From: Chloroflexota bacterium
Lineage (GTDB): Bacteria; Chloroflexota; Anaerolineae; Anaerolineales; Anaerolineaceae
Assembly: GCA_029777225.1 (NCBI GenBank)
Contig: JAKOSR010000090.1
Coordinates: forward strand, 3,169-67,168
Direction of reading: 5' to 3'
DNA length: 64,000 nt
Of this stretch, positions 1 to 8,472 are shown in pieces (the first letter of the stretch is position 1; each line of letters starts with the position of its first letter). The notes under the pieces are model-generated. The model made no database searches. It saw only the letters and a program-made list of their open reading frames with translations, and had not been told where the DNA came from. Made by a program: the position numbers and the translations under genes.

Positions 1-357
1 GACAACTTGCGGTACACCCTCAAGCGTATCCTGGAACAGGATGGTTTCAGGGTGGAATGCGCGCGTGAATTCTGCCATGACATTTTGGCAGCTTTCATCC
101 CGCAGGTGGATTTCATTGTTTTGGATACGGATAAAGCGCTGGACTCGTGTGAGGAATTGCTGACAGGTTTGCACCTTGCCCGATTGAGCGTGCCTGTGCT
201 GGTGCTGGCAGCGTCCCTGCCCTTGATGAGCGGAAAAACATTGGAACGGGAGGGGTTGGTCGTAAGGCAAAAGCCCATGGAGCCGGCAAGCATCCTTAGG
301 ACAATCCGCGAACAGTTGAATGAAAACCCCAGGCCAACCGGGCAACGAACGGGCTGA
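1..357 (+). CDS. receiver-like protein, 5' truncated by window edge
   Basis: The frame is open from base 1 (Asp-Asn-Leu-Arg-Tyr-Thr-Leu), which resembles the stretch just after the acidic pair of a response-regulator receiver domain, so the true start lies upstream. A candidate phosphoacceptor Asp sits in FIVLDTD and a KP pair (RQKPMEP) near the end matches the conserved Lys. The usual MP..G after the Asp is missing, so this is a degenerate receiver. It stops without an output domain and converges on a regulator gene on the other strand 22 bases away. Its function is probably signalling; the partner is unknown. Confidence 0.6.
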   Translation, partial: DNLRYTLKRILEQDGFRVECAREFCHDILAAFIPQVDFIVLDTDKALDSCEELLTGLHLARLSVPVLVLAASLPLMSGKTLEREGLVVRQKPMEPASILRTIREQLNENPRPTGQRTG

Positions 358-379
358 CCAAGGCTGTTCCCTTTTTCGA

Positions 380-1198
380 TTAAATCACCAGCCTGTAGCC
401 TTTGTCCCGCTCGGTAATCACGATGCTGGGGTTGGCCGGGTCTTCTTCCAAAGCCTTGCGAATTTTATGAATATGCCAGCGGGAAATATCCCGCGCGTCC
501 ACTTTATCCAGGATGTATGCCTGGGATTCCCGCACGAGTTTTTCAAATGAAACTATGTTGGGCGAGTTGCGGACTAGCGTCACCAGGTAATCAAAGGTGC
601 TGGGTGGCAAGTGGGTGATTTGGCCGTCGATCACCAATTGCTTGGTATGCAGGTCGAGCGTTAGCTTGCCCCGACGCAGGAAGCGCTCCGGTTCCGTATC
701 GCGAGGCGTCGGGAGGGAAGTTGGCTCAACATTGGCGGTACCGTCCAACTGTTGGAGTTCCTGCAGCAACTGTTGGGCCTGGGAGATAAGCTCGCGCCGA
801 CGGGAAGGTGGGCGATGTTCGGCCAAAATTTCGGCAACCCGCGCAAGGATGTTGGTGGGGTCCACAGGTTTGAGCAGGTAATCGCGGGCGCCACCGCGCA
901 CGGCTTCCATGGCAGACTCCAGGGTGGCATAAGCGGTGAGGATGAGGACCGGCAGGTCGGGATCGAGCGCGCGCAACTGGGGCAACAAATCCAGGCCATT
1001 GAAATCGGGCATTTTCAGGTCCAGGAAGGCCAGGTCAAAACGCGCATTAGTCATCGCTTTAAGCGCCAGCGCGCCGTTTTCGGCCAGGGTGGCATCATAA
1101 CCGGCTTTTTGCAGGATGGCCCCGAGGGTCAGGCGGAGTTGGGGCTCGTCATCGATGACAAGAATCCTGGTTTTATATTCAACTTTACTGGTTTCCAT
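380..1198 (-). CDS. two-component response regulator, OmpR-like winged helix
   Basis: This is a 272-residue response regulator. Residues 10-125 form a receiver domain with the acidic pair D16-D17, phosphoacceptor D60 in AFLDLKMPD, T88 and K110, so it looks phosphorylation-competent. A Gln-rich linker (about 135-165) leads to a C-terminal winged-helix DNA-binding domain (about 175-270), ending in the wing motif TERDKGYRLVI. The ATG overlaps the last 14 bases of the upstream sensor kinase gene, so the two are translationally coupled and almost certainly cognate. Target promoters cannot be read from the window. Confidence 0.9.
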   Translation of the reverse strand: METSKVEYKTRILVIDDEPQLRLTLGAILQKAGYDATLAENGALALKAMTNARFDLAFLDLKMPDFNGLDLLPQLRALDPDLPVLILTAYATLESAMEAVRGGARDYLLKPVDPTNILARVAEILAEHRPPSRRRELISQAQQLLQELQQLDGTANVEPTSLPTPRDTEPERFLRRGKLTLDLHTKQLVIDGQITHLPPSTFDYLVTLVRNSPNIVSFEKLVRESQAYILDKVDARDISRWHIHKIRKALEEDPANPSIVITERDKGYRLVI

Positions 1199-3947
1199 CT
1201 TTTTCTCCCTTCATTTCTGGCAGCCAGACTTCAAAAGTTGCTCCCAAACCTGGTTTACTTGAAACCTTGATGTGCCCGTTGTGACGTTGAACAATATCGT
1301 AATTTATTGGCAAGCCCAGGCCAAGCCCATGGCTTTTGGTGGTGAAGAAGGGTTCAAAAACCTTGGTAAGGTTTTCTGGTGGGATGCCCTGGCCCGTATC
1401 CGTAAAACAAACCGTGTACCCGCCTGAAGGGTCGCGCCTGAGCATGACGGAAAGGTCTCCGCCCTGGCCCTGCATGGCTTCGATGGCATTCATGGAGAGA
1501 TTCAGGAAGACCTGTTTGAACTGGTCCGCGCTACCGGCAACCTCCCAGCGCTCTCCTGGGCGTTGCGGTTCCATTACCAGGTGCCAGTTCACCTTATTGC
1601 TGGCTAAGTGGGGTGAGACAAGATTGTGGACCTCCTCCAGCAACCTGTCCAGTGCCACAGGCTCCGGTTGGGCACCCTGGCTGGGGCGGTAGATCTCGCG
1701 CAGTTCAGCCACAAGGTTTGAGATACGCTGGGTTTCTTCCGAGGCGGTTACCAGGAATTGGCCGGCAGGGGTGTTGGGGGGAACCTCGGATTGGATGAGA
1801 AACAAGCAGTTTTTGATGGTTTGCAGGGGGTTGTTAATTTCGTGTGTAATAGATGCCAGCATACGACCCATGGATGTAAACTTATCCACCTGCGCCAGTT
1901 TCTCCTGCATGGCGCGGTCGTGTTCGATAAACTCCTCCAACGCGAGATTTAGTTCCGTTAACTGCTTTTCTTTTTGTTTCAGTTCAGTTAAGTCTCGCGC
2001 GACAGCCAGCACACCCGCTGGTTTTCCGTCCTGACCCCAATAAAAGGAGGCATTGTAGGTGACCGGGGTAGTATGCCCATCCTTGTGCCTGATTTCAAGT
2101 TCATAGTTACGCACGCTACCAGTCTCGAGCACTTGCTGGTAGCCCTGGCGGGCTTTTTCGGGGTCTGAATAATAATCTGAGAAGTCCGTGCCAACCAGTT
2201 CTTCCCTCGTGTATCCAGTGGCGGCTTCAACGGCTGCGTTCACATCACCGATTTTTCCGTTTTCGTCGATGGTCGCCAAAATATCCTGGTTGGCTTCAAT
2301 CAGGCTGCGGTTGTAATTGAACATATCCTGGACGCGTTCCTGGGCCCTCCGCACATCGGTGATATCCAAACCCATCTCGAGGATGAGCCGCGTACCGTCC
2401 GTATCGACAAAGACATGGTCGTGCACGTTGTAGACGTGGCCGTCCGGCCCGTCCCATTCCCAGATGTGGGGTTGGCCGGTGACCAATGGCCGGTACGATT
2501 CGCAATTGTCGCAAGGTTTGTCGCGCTGGAAGAGGTATTCATAGCAGTGCAGACCTTCCATGCCGGGGAAGCGCTCCTTGAAGAAGCGGTTGGCGAAGCT
2601 GATAGTATGGTCTGGCCGGAGGAGGATAAGGTAGGCGGGCAAGATTTCCAGCAGGTCGGTGAAGCGTTTCTTCTCGGCTTCGAGCAGGCGTTCGGACTGC
2701 TGGCGTTTGAGGATGTCCTGTCGCAGGTCTTCCACAACGTCATTCAATAACGCGGTCCGCTCTGCGATAACCCCCTCCAGGTTGGCGTTGAGGGCCTGCA
2801 GCTTTTCCTGGCTAATAACGCGTTCGGTGATGTCCATGCCATAAACGCGGATGCGTTGCTGCCCGGGCAGATGGAAGAAAGCAAGGTGGAGCCATTGTTC
2901 TTGCAACCTGGCCTGGCGAGTGAGCGAGGTTTTACCTTCGCTGACGATTTCGTGGACGGCCTGCCTTAACACTTCCACAATCGCGAACGGTTCTGTTTCC
3001 CCCTCATGGACCTGGAAAATATCCCGGGCAGCCGGGTTCACGAAGGTGACCTGGCCTGCTTCATCCATCTCAACGACAGGGAGGGGATTCAGGAGTGGGA
3101 ACGAGGCGAGCCAGCTCAAGTGTTGCGCTTCGGACTTGCGCTTGGTGATGTCATTCAGGATGACCGCGAACTGGCTTTCCCGCAGGCGGTAGCCGTAGAC
3201 CTCGAAATAGCGCTGATAGCGTTTGGAATACTCTTCAAACTTGACCGGTTCTCCTGACTGCACCACCCGGCTCAACCTCTCCAGCCAGGCAGGCGCGTCA
3301 TCAGGGGAGAGCGCCAGCTGGGCAACGCCCAATATTTCTTCGTTGGTTTGGCCAAGCAACTGGCAGAAGGCGGGGTTGCTCTCAATCACTTTGAAGTCGA
3401 CTGGGGAGCCTGTGCCATCGAAGAGCAACTCGCAGATGGCAAAGCCCTCGTTCATGCCGTCAAACAGGAACTGGTAGCGTTGGGCCGTTTCCGCCCACGC
3501 AGCCTCGGCGTTCGTCCTGCTGGTCACGTCCTTGGAGAGAACCGTCCCCCCGATGACATTCCCCTGTTCATCGAAAATCGGGGTGTGGGTGACTTCGTAA
3601 TTACGCATATAACGGTTTTCATCGCCAAACTGGATGGTCTTGGAGAAGGTCTCACCCATGAAGGTGCGGTCCCATTCCGCTTTGGCTATTGCCAATTGCA
3701 GCGGCTGGTCGGAGAAGATTTCATCGAGGGTTACACCCAGGGTTAGCTCACGTCCGGTCAGCTTGAAGATTTCCTGCTGGTAGGCTTGTGTGAAGAAGGT
3801 GTAGCGATAGCTTGTATCCAACGCGGCGGAAATCACGCCCTGACCTTCGGCCAGGGACTGAAGCACGGTGAGGATCAGGCGGGATTGGGCGTTTCCGTCG
3901 ATGAAGATGGGGTTTGGATTGGCGTTGGGCGTTGCAGAAGGTTCCAT
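1185..3947 (-). CDS. multi-PAS sensor histidine kinase
   Basis: This is a 920-residue soluble kinase with no obvious membrane helix. At least four PAS-like segments fill the first ~640 residues, followed by a short coiled coil, a dimerisation/phosphoacceptor helix with H702 in ITHEINNP, and a HATPase domain with N box NLSMNAIEAM, G1 box DTGQGIP, F box FEPFFTTK and G2 box GLGLGLPI. One PAS segment carries a Cys and a CDNC pair that could bind metal or sense redox state. The start was chosen at 3947 because GGGAGG lies six bases upstream; a longer frame to 4007 lacks such a site. It probably phosphorylates the overlapping downstream regulator. Confidence 0.9.
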   Translation of the reverse strand: MEPSATPNANPNPIFIDGNAQSRLILTVLQSLAEGQGVISAALDTSYRYTFFTQAYQQEIFKLTGRELTLGVTLDEIFSDQPLQLAIAKAEWDRTFMGETFSKTIQFGDENRYMRNYEVTHTPIFDEQGNVIGGTVLSKDVTSRTNAEAAWAETAQRYQFLFDGMNEGFAICELLFDGTGSPVDFKVIESNPAFCQLLGQTNEEILGVAQLALSPDDAPAWLERLSRVVQSGEPVKFEEYSKRYQRYFEVYGYRLRESQFAVILNDITKRKSEAQHLSWLASFPLLNPLPVVEMDEAGQVTFVNPAARDIFQVHEGETEPFAIVEVLRQAVHEIVSEGKTSLTRQARLQEQWLHLAFFHLPGQQRIRVYGMDITERVISQEKLQALNANLEGVIAERTALLNDVVEDLRQDILKRQQSERLLEAEKKRFTDLLEILPAYLILLRPDHTISFANRFFKERFPGMEGLHCYEYLFQRDKPCDNCESYRPLVTGQPHIWEWDGPDGHVYNVHDHVFVDTDGTRLILEMGLDITDVRRAQERVQDMFNYNRSLIEANQDILATIDENGKIGDVNAAVEAATGYTREELVGTDFSDYYSDPEKARQGYQQVLETGSVRNYELEIRHKDGHTTPVTYNASFYWGQDGKPAGVLAVARDLTELKQKEKQLTELNLALEEFIEHDRAMQEKLAQVDKFTSMGRMLASITHEINNPLQTIKNCLFLIQSEVPPNTPAGQFLVTASEETQRISNLVAELREIYRPSQGAQPEPVALDRLLEEVHNLVSPHLASNKVNWHLVMEPQRPGERWEVAGSADQFKQVFLNLSMNAIEAMQGQGGDLSVMLRRDPSGGYTVCFTDTGQGIPPENLTKVFEPFFTTKSHGLGLGLPINYDIVQRHNGHIKVSSKPGLGATFEVWLPEMKGEKDGNQ

Positions 3948-4115
3948 CGTATACCTCCCAGGAAGCAGTTTTGTCGATGCTGAGACGCGGGCGCGCCTTA
4001 CATCCAAGGATCGGTTATGACCGTGGGTTCCAGGCTGTTATTTCAATGAATTATAGAATGAACGCCAGGCAATTGCGAACGGGTGTGGAGGGATAAGGCA
4101 AGACAGAGGGGCAAG

Positions 4116-4147
4116 AAAAAACCGCCTCCATGCGCTGGAAGCGGTTT
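4116..4147 (-). terminator. intrinsic terminator after heliorhodopsin gene
   Basis: The stem AAACCGC/GCGGTTT plus TCCA/TGGA with one internal mismatch and a five-base loop is followed on the minus strand by a run of T residues. It separates the heliorhodopsin gene from the kinase gene. Confidence 0.75.
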
Positions 4148-4194
4148 CGCGCGAGTGGGAGTGAGGGCCGGATTGCCTGCCACTCACCAAGCTT

Positions 4195-4986
4195 TTAGGG
4201 TTGCATGGCGCCGAAGAGCACCAACCAGGCCAGGATGGACTTGGCCACCAGGCTAAGCACAATGTAGGTGCGCTCGCCGTACAGGTAATTCTTCCACTTC
4301 CCAACGCTTTTGTATTGCAGGATCATATTGATGGGGAAAGTGTTGAAGGCGACGAAGTATGTGCCGACGATGGCCCACACAAACCAGGGAACGCTGGCAT
4401 AGTTGCCGTTGCCAACCATATACAGGACAATGGCGATCCAGGGAGCAATGCCGGCGATGGAGCCCCAGACGAAGGGTCCCCAGTTGATTTTGCCCTTGGT
4501 GGTGCCCGAATTGAGCTGCTCCATTACGAGTCCGAACAGGTTCATGGACGCGTTCACAATGAAGATGAGCACCAGGGAGGCAATATCGTAAATGCCAAAC
4601 AAGGTCGAGATAAGCACGATCATCACCGAGGAGCTCAACGCGTACTCAAACCAGCGGAAGCGGTTGATGCCTTTCTGCAGGTCCGCGTTGTAAATGGCGT
4701 TGGTTTTGTTCGGGATTGAAATGAGCGCGTGCGCCAGGGCTGAGATGAGTAAAAAGGCAGCGACAAGAATGCCGAATGGCAGCTTGAATAATTCCTTGGA
4801 GGCCAATTCCAGAGAGCGAGTCTGTTCGTTGAAAGCCAGGAAGTTTTGGGTAATGACAGGTGAGAATTCACCGATTTTCTGAATGACCCGCGTGGCCAGG
4901 AAAAGCATGGCGATGCCCTGGACGAGGTGCAGGGCACCCATTAGCTTGTTGAAGTTTCTTAATTTCTTGAGTGCAGTTGTTTCCAC
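4195..4986 (-). CDS. heliorhodopsin, retinal-binding membrane photoreceptor
   Basis: This 263-residue protein has seven hydrophobic segments. It carries the family hallmarks: E114 in RWFEYALSSS (helix 3, Schiff-base counter-ion position), the VNASMNLFG segment, and K249 in SLVAKSILAW (helix 7, retinal Schiff-base lysine). His20 and His86 match the two conserved cytoplasmic-side histidines. Known heliorhodopsins sit inverted in the membrane, bind all-trans retinal and do not pump robustly; a signalling or transport role is still debated. The start is GTG with GGAG six bases upstream. No carotenoid cleavage or carotenoid synthesis gene is in the window, so retinal must come from elsewhere. The gene lies alone between a terminator and an AT-rich promoter region. 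Confidence 0.93.
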   Translation of the reverse strand: METTALKKLRNFNKLMGALHLVQGIAMLFLATRVIQKIGEFSPVITQNFLAFNEQTRSLELASKELFKLPFGILVAAFLLISALAHALISIPNKTNAIYNADLQKGINRFRWFEYALSSSVMIVLISTLFGIYDIASLVLIFIVNASMNLFGLVMEQLNSGTTKGKINWGPFVWGSIAGIAPWIAIVLYMVGNGNYASVPWFVWAIVGTYFVAFNTFPINMILQYKSVGKWKNYLYGERTYIVLSLVAKSILAWLVLFGAMQP

Positions 4987-5304
4987 AATTTCTCCATTAT
5001 CATTGTTTTGTATAAGTTTTTATGCTTTTATCATCCAGATTATACGGGTTCGTGAAAGACTTTTCTGAGTTTGTATAAGGATTAATACAACCTTGTGCGC
5101 AAGCTATTTTGCCTGTCAATTTCTTGCTTGCTCTTGATAGCCCGGCGTGTTTAATTCCATCTTTTTTTCAGCCAAACTCCCCGCTCTGCTCCTATTTTTG
5201 GAAAACATCTTCTCCTCTTATTCAACCTGCCCACTGTTCTCCAACTGTATAACTGTCAGCGCCTGCTATTGCATCTCCCCTGGCAGATCAAGTGCCCGTT
5301 CACA
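4987..5304. other. gene-free AT-rich region upstream of heliorhodopsin
   Basis: No convincing gene is seen here. On the minus strand a perfect TATAAT lies at 5044-5039, about 50 bases upstream of the heliorhodopsin GTG, with no clear -35 box at the usual distance. The rest is pyrimidine-rich with short T runs and no strong inverted repeat. Confidence 0.4.
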
Positions 5305-5333
5305 TTGACTCCCACTTTGACCTGTGATAACAT
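5305..5333 (+). promoter_or_regulatory. predicted sigma-70-type promoter of tRNA-Glu
   Basis: TTGACT at 5305-5310 and TAACAT at 5328-5333 are separated by 17 bases. The predicted transcription start falls just before the tRNA 5' end. Confidence 0.5.
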
Positions 5334-5344
5334 TTTGCCTCGAC

Positions 5345-5417
5345 GCCCCCATCGTCTAGTGGCCCAGGACGCGGCCCTCTCAAGGCCAAAACCGGGATTC
5401 GAATTCCCGTGGGGGCA
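5345..5417 (+). tRNA. tRNA-Glu (anticodon CTC)
   Basis: A complete cloverleaf can be folded: acceptor GCCCCCA/TGGGGGC, D stem GTCT/GGAC, T stem CGGGA/TCCCG with loop TTCGAAT, and anticodon CTC at 5379-5381, which reads GAG codons. The anticodon stem has four pairs plus a C-A mismatch at positions 27-43. No CCA is encoded; the discriminator A is followed directly by six T residues that may end transcription. Confidence 0.95.
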
Positions 5418-5484
5418 TTTTTTATTTAAGGGCCAGTTCCCAACTCCCTGTTCGCACCCCGCAATCTGATAAAATTGCTGACTG

Positions 5485-6615
5485 ATGATTAAAGACCATG
5501 CCGTTCGTTCGGCAACAGCGACAAACCCCGTATTTCCCTATCCCCGCAAAACCTTAGTGAGAGGATTACTGCGCGCAATCCTTAGGATGCTATTACCCGT
5601 CCTGACCCGGCTCGACATCCAAAACCGGGAGGGATTGCCCAAGCGCGGGCCTGTCATCCTATCCGGCAACCATTCTGGAATCTTGGAAGCGGTCTTGATG
5701 GCAGCTTATGCTCCGCGGCAGGTGGAATTCCTTGGCACGGGCGATATCCCGCTCGATCCGCGATACGCCTGGATTACGCGCGTGTATGGTTTGATACCTA
5801 TTAACCGCGGCAACCTTGACCGGGAGGGCATCCAGAAATCCGTGGACGTGTTGAAGCAAGGCGGAATCCTGGGCATTTTCCCGGAGGGCGGCATTTGGAG
5901 CCCTGCCAACATGGCCCCACAATTAGGCGTGGCACTCATCAGCCAGCGCGCCCAGGCCCCCATCCTGCCGATTGGCTTTGGCGGGTTGAAGAATGCCCTG
6001 CCGCGTTTGTTTAAACTGCAAAGGCCGCGCGTTGAAATCCGGGTGGGGGAGCCTATCCCACCCGTCCCCTACGACCAGCCGGCAGGGGGCCTGAAAACCG
6101 CCCTCACTGCCAAGGCTGAAGAGGTGTTGCGGGCTATCAGGCAATTGATGCCTGAAGCGGAGCGAACCGAGAGGCACGTGAGCGAGGCATACACGCTGAG
6201 TGCTGAGACGCGGCCGATGGTGCAGGATGGGCAGAGCGAGCGGCATTCCATCCCGGGCGGGGAGGTGTTCGCCAGGTTTTTGCTCAACCCCGTGCTGGTG
6301 GACGCGCTTTTCCGCAACGTTGGGCTGAAAATTGACCCGCTGCGCGGGCAGGCCGGGCCCACCTCCAATGAGGAGTTCCGCAGCGCGCTCGCGGAAATCC
6401 AAGCCTACCTGCAGCAAAACCCAGGTTTTTTCACCTATCGTTTCGGGATGGCATTGGGGGTGCGGATGCCTGAAGCGCTGGAAGCGCTGGAGGCTCAGCT
6501 AACCCGCGCGCAAGCGCAGGGGGCAGAATTTTGGCTGGAGGCGCAGGTCGAAGTCGCGTACGCCGATGGCAGATTGGAACGACGCGCTCAGAAATGCCGG
6601 ATTGTCCCGGGGTAA
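5485..6615 (+). CDS. PlsC-like 1-acylglycerol-phosphate acyltransferase family protein
   Basis: Residues about 30-230 form a glycerophospholipid acyltransferase domain. The block I motif reads NHSGILE, a His followed four residues later by Glu instead of the usual Asp. Block III is FPEGG and block IV contains a Pro-rich PILPIGFGG. Such enzymes move a fatty acyl group to a glycerol-phosphate hydroxyl. The C-terminal ~130 residues match no domain I know. No strong ribosome site precedes the ATG, so the start is uncertain. A second PlsC-like gene with canonical HX4D lies at 35516, so the two may differ in substrate. Confidence 0.75.
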   Translation: MIKDHAVRSATATNPVFPYPRKTLVRGLLRAILRMLLPVLTRLDIQNREGLPKRGPVILSGNHSGILEAVLMAAYAPRQVEFLGTGDIPLDPRYAWITRVYGLIPINRGNLDREGIQKSVDVLKQGGILGIFPEGGIWSPANMAPQLGVALISQRAQAPILPIGFGGLKNALPRLFKLQRPRVEIRVGEPIPPVPYDQPAGGLKTALTAKAEEVLRAIRQLMPEAERTERHVSEAYTLSAETRPMVQDGQSERHSIPGGEVFARFLLNPVLVDALFRNVGLKIDPLRGQAGPTSNEEFRSALAEIQAYLQQNPGFFTYRFGMALGVRMPEALEALEAQLTRAQAQGAEFWLEAQVEVAYADGRLERRAQKCRIVPG

Positions 6616-6651
6616 TGAGGGCTGGCTGACTGCGGTCCTGGCGTGGATTGC

Positions 6652-8376
6652 TTAGCTGCCCAAGGACGGCTTGAGATCCCGTACGTTGAGTTGCAGGGTG
6701 GTTCGGCCCTGGTATTCATTCTTATCAAAGGTGTAGGCGATATCGATGGTGGACGGCAGGGTGGTTTGCCACTGGCCCTGGCGGAAGGCTATCGCTTCGT
6801 AAACGCTATCCCCGGCCCGCAGGTTCATCTTGAGATGCTGACCATTACCCAAAACGCGTGAACTAATGACCTGGAGATTACGACTGCAGAACAGGACGTC
6901 CGGATTTTTCTGACCGGTGGGTTCCAACCTCGCGACGTCATCCATAATCCCGGGGATATGCTCCGGCCGGACCTTCGCCAGCGAGATTTCATAATCAATC
7001 CAAAGCTCAGGGACAAGCTCCAGATTGCCGATAGAGGCGACTGCCAGGTTGTTCAGCCTCTCCAACAGCGCTGGAAGGTTTTCGTTGGCCACGGTCAGGC
7101 CGGCGGCAACGGAGTGACCCCCGTAACGGATAAGCAAATCGGAGCATTGGTCCAACGCGGCCGTGATGTTGAACTCCTTGATGGAGCGACAGGAGGCTTT
7201 AACAAAGCCATCGTCCTGGTAACCGATGATGGCCGGCTTGTAGAGCGCCTCCACCACCCGGCTGGCTGCCAAACCCACCACGCCTTCGTTAAATTCCTTT
7301 GAGGCGGCAAAGATAATGAGCTTGTCCGGGTCAGAAGCCAGGGCCTCCGCGATGGCGGCTTCCTGTATCTTTTGAGTCAGCTCCTTGCGGTAGGCGTTTT
7401 GGTTATCGAGCTGTTGCGCGAGAGCGGCGGCTTCAAACAGGTTCTCGGACACCAGCAGCTCGAAGGCGGCCGTCGCGGTATCCAGCCTGCCCGCGGCGTT
7501 GAGCCTGGGACCGAGAATGAAGCCGATGTTGCTGGCTGTGACGCGGTCCAACTTGACGCCAGCCACCTGGGACAGGGAGAAAAGACCCTGTCGGTTCACC
7601 TTGCGCATCTCGTCCAGGCCGCGCTTGACCAGGGCACGGTTTTCACCGGTGAGGTCGGCCAGGTCGGCCACAGTCCCCGCGGCCACCAGGTCCAGCCAAT
7701 GGTCCGCGTCCAGGCCTGCAGTTGGGTAAGTGGCCAGGTAGGCGGAGGCAATTTTGTAGGCCAGGCCAACGCCCGCCAGATGCTTATAGGGATACGGGTC
7801 GCCGGGCTGCCTGGGGTTAATAATCGCGTCCGCGGGTGGAAGCACACTGCCGGGCAGATGATGGTCCGAGACAATCACTTTCATTCCGCGCGCGCGTGCC
7901 TCGCGCACTTCGTCCACGGAACGAATGCCGCAGTCAACGGTGATGAGCAGGCCAATGCCCTCGCCGGCCAATTGTTGCATGGCGTCCAGGTTCAACCCGT
8001 AACCTTCATCAAAGCGGTTGGGGATGTACACCCGCGGGGTCAGGCCCAGGCTCCTGAAGAATTCATAGAGCAACGCGCTGGCGGTGACGCCATCCACGTC
8101 GTAATCCCCATAAATGGCCACCATGCTGCCGTCCTGCAAGGCTTCGTGGATGAGCCGGACGGCCTCCGGCATGTCCTTGAGCAACAATGGGTTGGCGCTG
8201 AAGTTGGTTTGATAGGTGAGGAAGGATTCCGCTTCGGAGGACGTCTCAATCCCGCGGTTGTAGAGCAGCTGACGCAGAAGGGGAGAAAAGTCACGCAGCT
8301 CTTGCTTGACCGAATTCGGGATTAATGGCGAAATGATCCAGCGTTTTGGGGATGGGGTGTTTGGCTTGGTTTCCAT
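6652..8376 (-). CDS. recJ: single-stranded-DNA-specific exonuclease RecJ
   Basis: This 574-residue DHH-family nuclease degrades single-stranded DNA 5' to 3' in recombination and mismatch repair. The metal-binding motifs are visible in order: YGDYDVDGVTAS, TVDCGIRS and SDHHLPG in the DHH domain, then the DHHA1 signature RYGGHSVAAGLTV, and a C-terminal OB-like region. The start at 8376 was preferred over the longer frame to 8445, because the extension would run into the neighbouring promoter and is not typical of the family. It is transcribed divergently from psuG. Confidence 0.95.
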   Translation of the reverse strand: METKPNTPSPKRWIISPLIPNSVKQELRDFSPLLRQLLYNRGIETSSEAESFLTYQTNFSANPLLLKDMPEAVRLIHEALQDGSMVAIYGDYDVDGVTASALLYEFFRSLGLTPRVYIPNRFDEGYGLNLDAMQQLAGEGIGLLITVDCGIRSVDEVREARARGMKVIVSDHHLPGSVLPPADAIINPRQPGDPYPYKHLAGVGLAYKIASAYLATYPTAGLDADHWLDLVAAGTVADLADLTGENRALVKRGLDEMRKVNRQGLFSLSQVAGVKLDRVTASNIGFILGPRLNAAGRLDTATAAFELLVSENLFEAAALAQQLDNQNAYRKELTQKIQEAAIAEALASDPDKLIIFAASKEFNEGVVGLAASRVVEALYKPAIIGYQDDGFVKASCRSIKEFNITAALDQCSDLLIRYGGHSVAAGLTVANENLPALLERLNNLAVASIGNLELVPELWIDYEISLAKVRPEHIPGIMDDVARLEPTGQKNPDVLFCSRNLQVISSRVLGNGQHLKMNLRAGDSVYEAIAFRQGQWQTTLPSTIDIAYTFDKNEYQGRTTLQLNVRDLKPSLGS

Positions 8377-8423
8377 GCAGGTTTCCGTCTCGTTTTGGCT
8401 TATTTTACACGGAAAACAGGGGG

Positions 8424-8452
8424 TTAAAAATTTTTGGAAAATCAACTAAAAT
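8424..8452 (+). promoter_or_regulatory. possible psuG promoter
   Basis: TTAAAA and TAAAAT are separated by 17 bases within the AT-rich recJ-psuG divergent region. The -35 box is a poor match, so this is tentative. Confidence 0.3.
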
Positions 8453-8472
8453 TTCCACAGGAGCGTGATGCC

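Noticed and set aside
5269..5469. 66-codon open frame over the tRNA
   Set aside because: It covers a complete tRNA-Glu cloverleaf.
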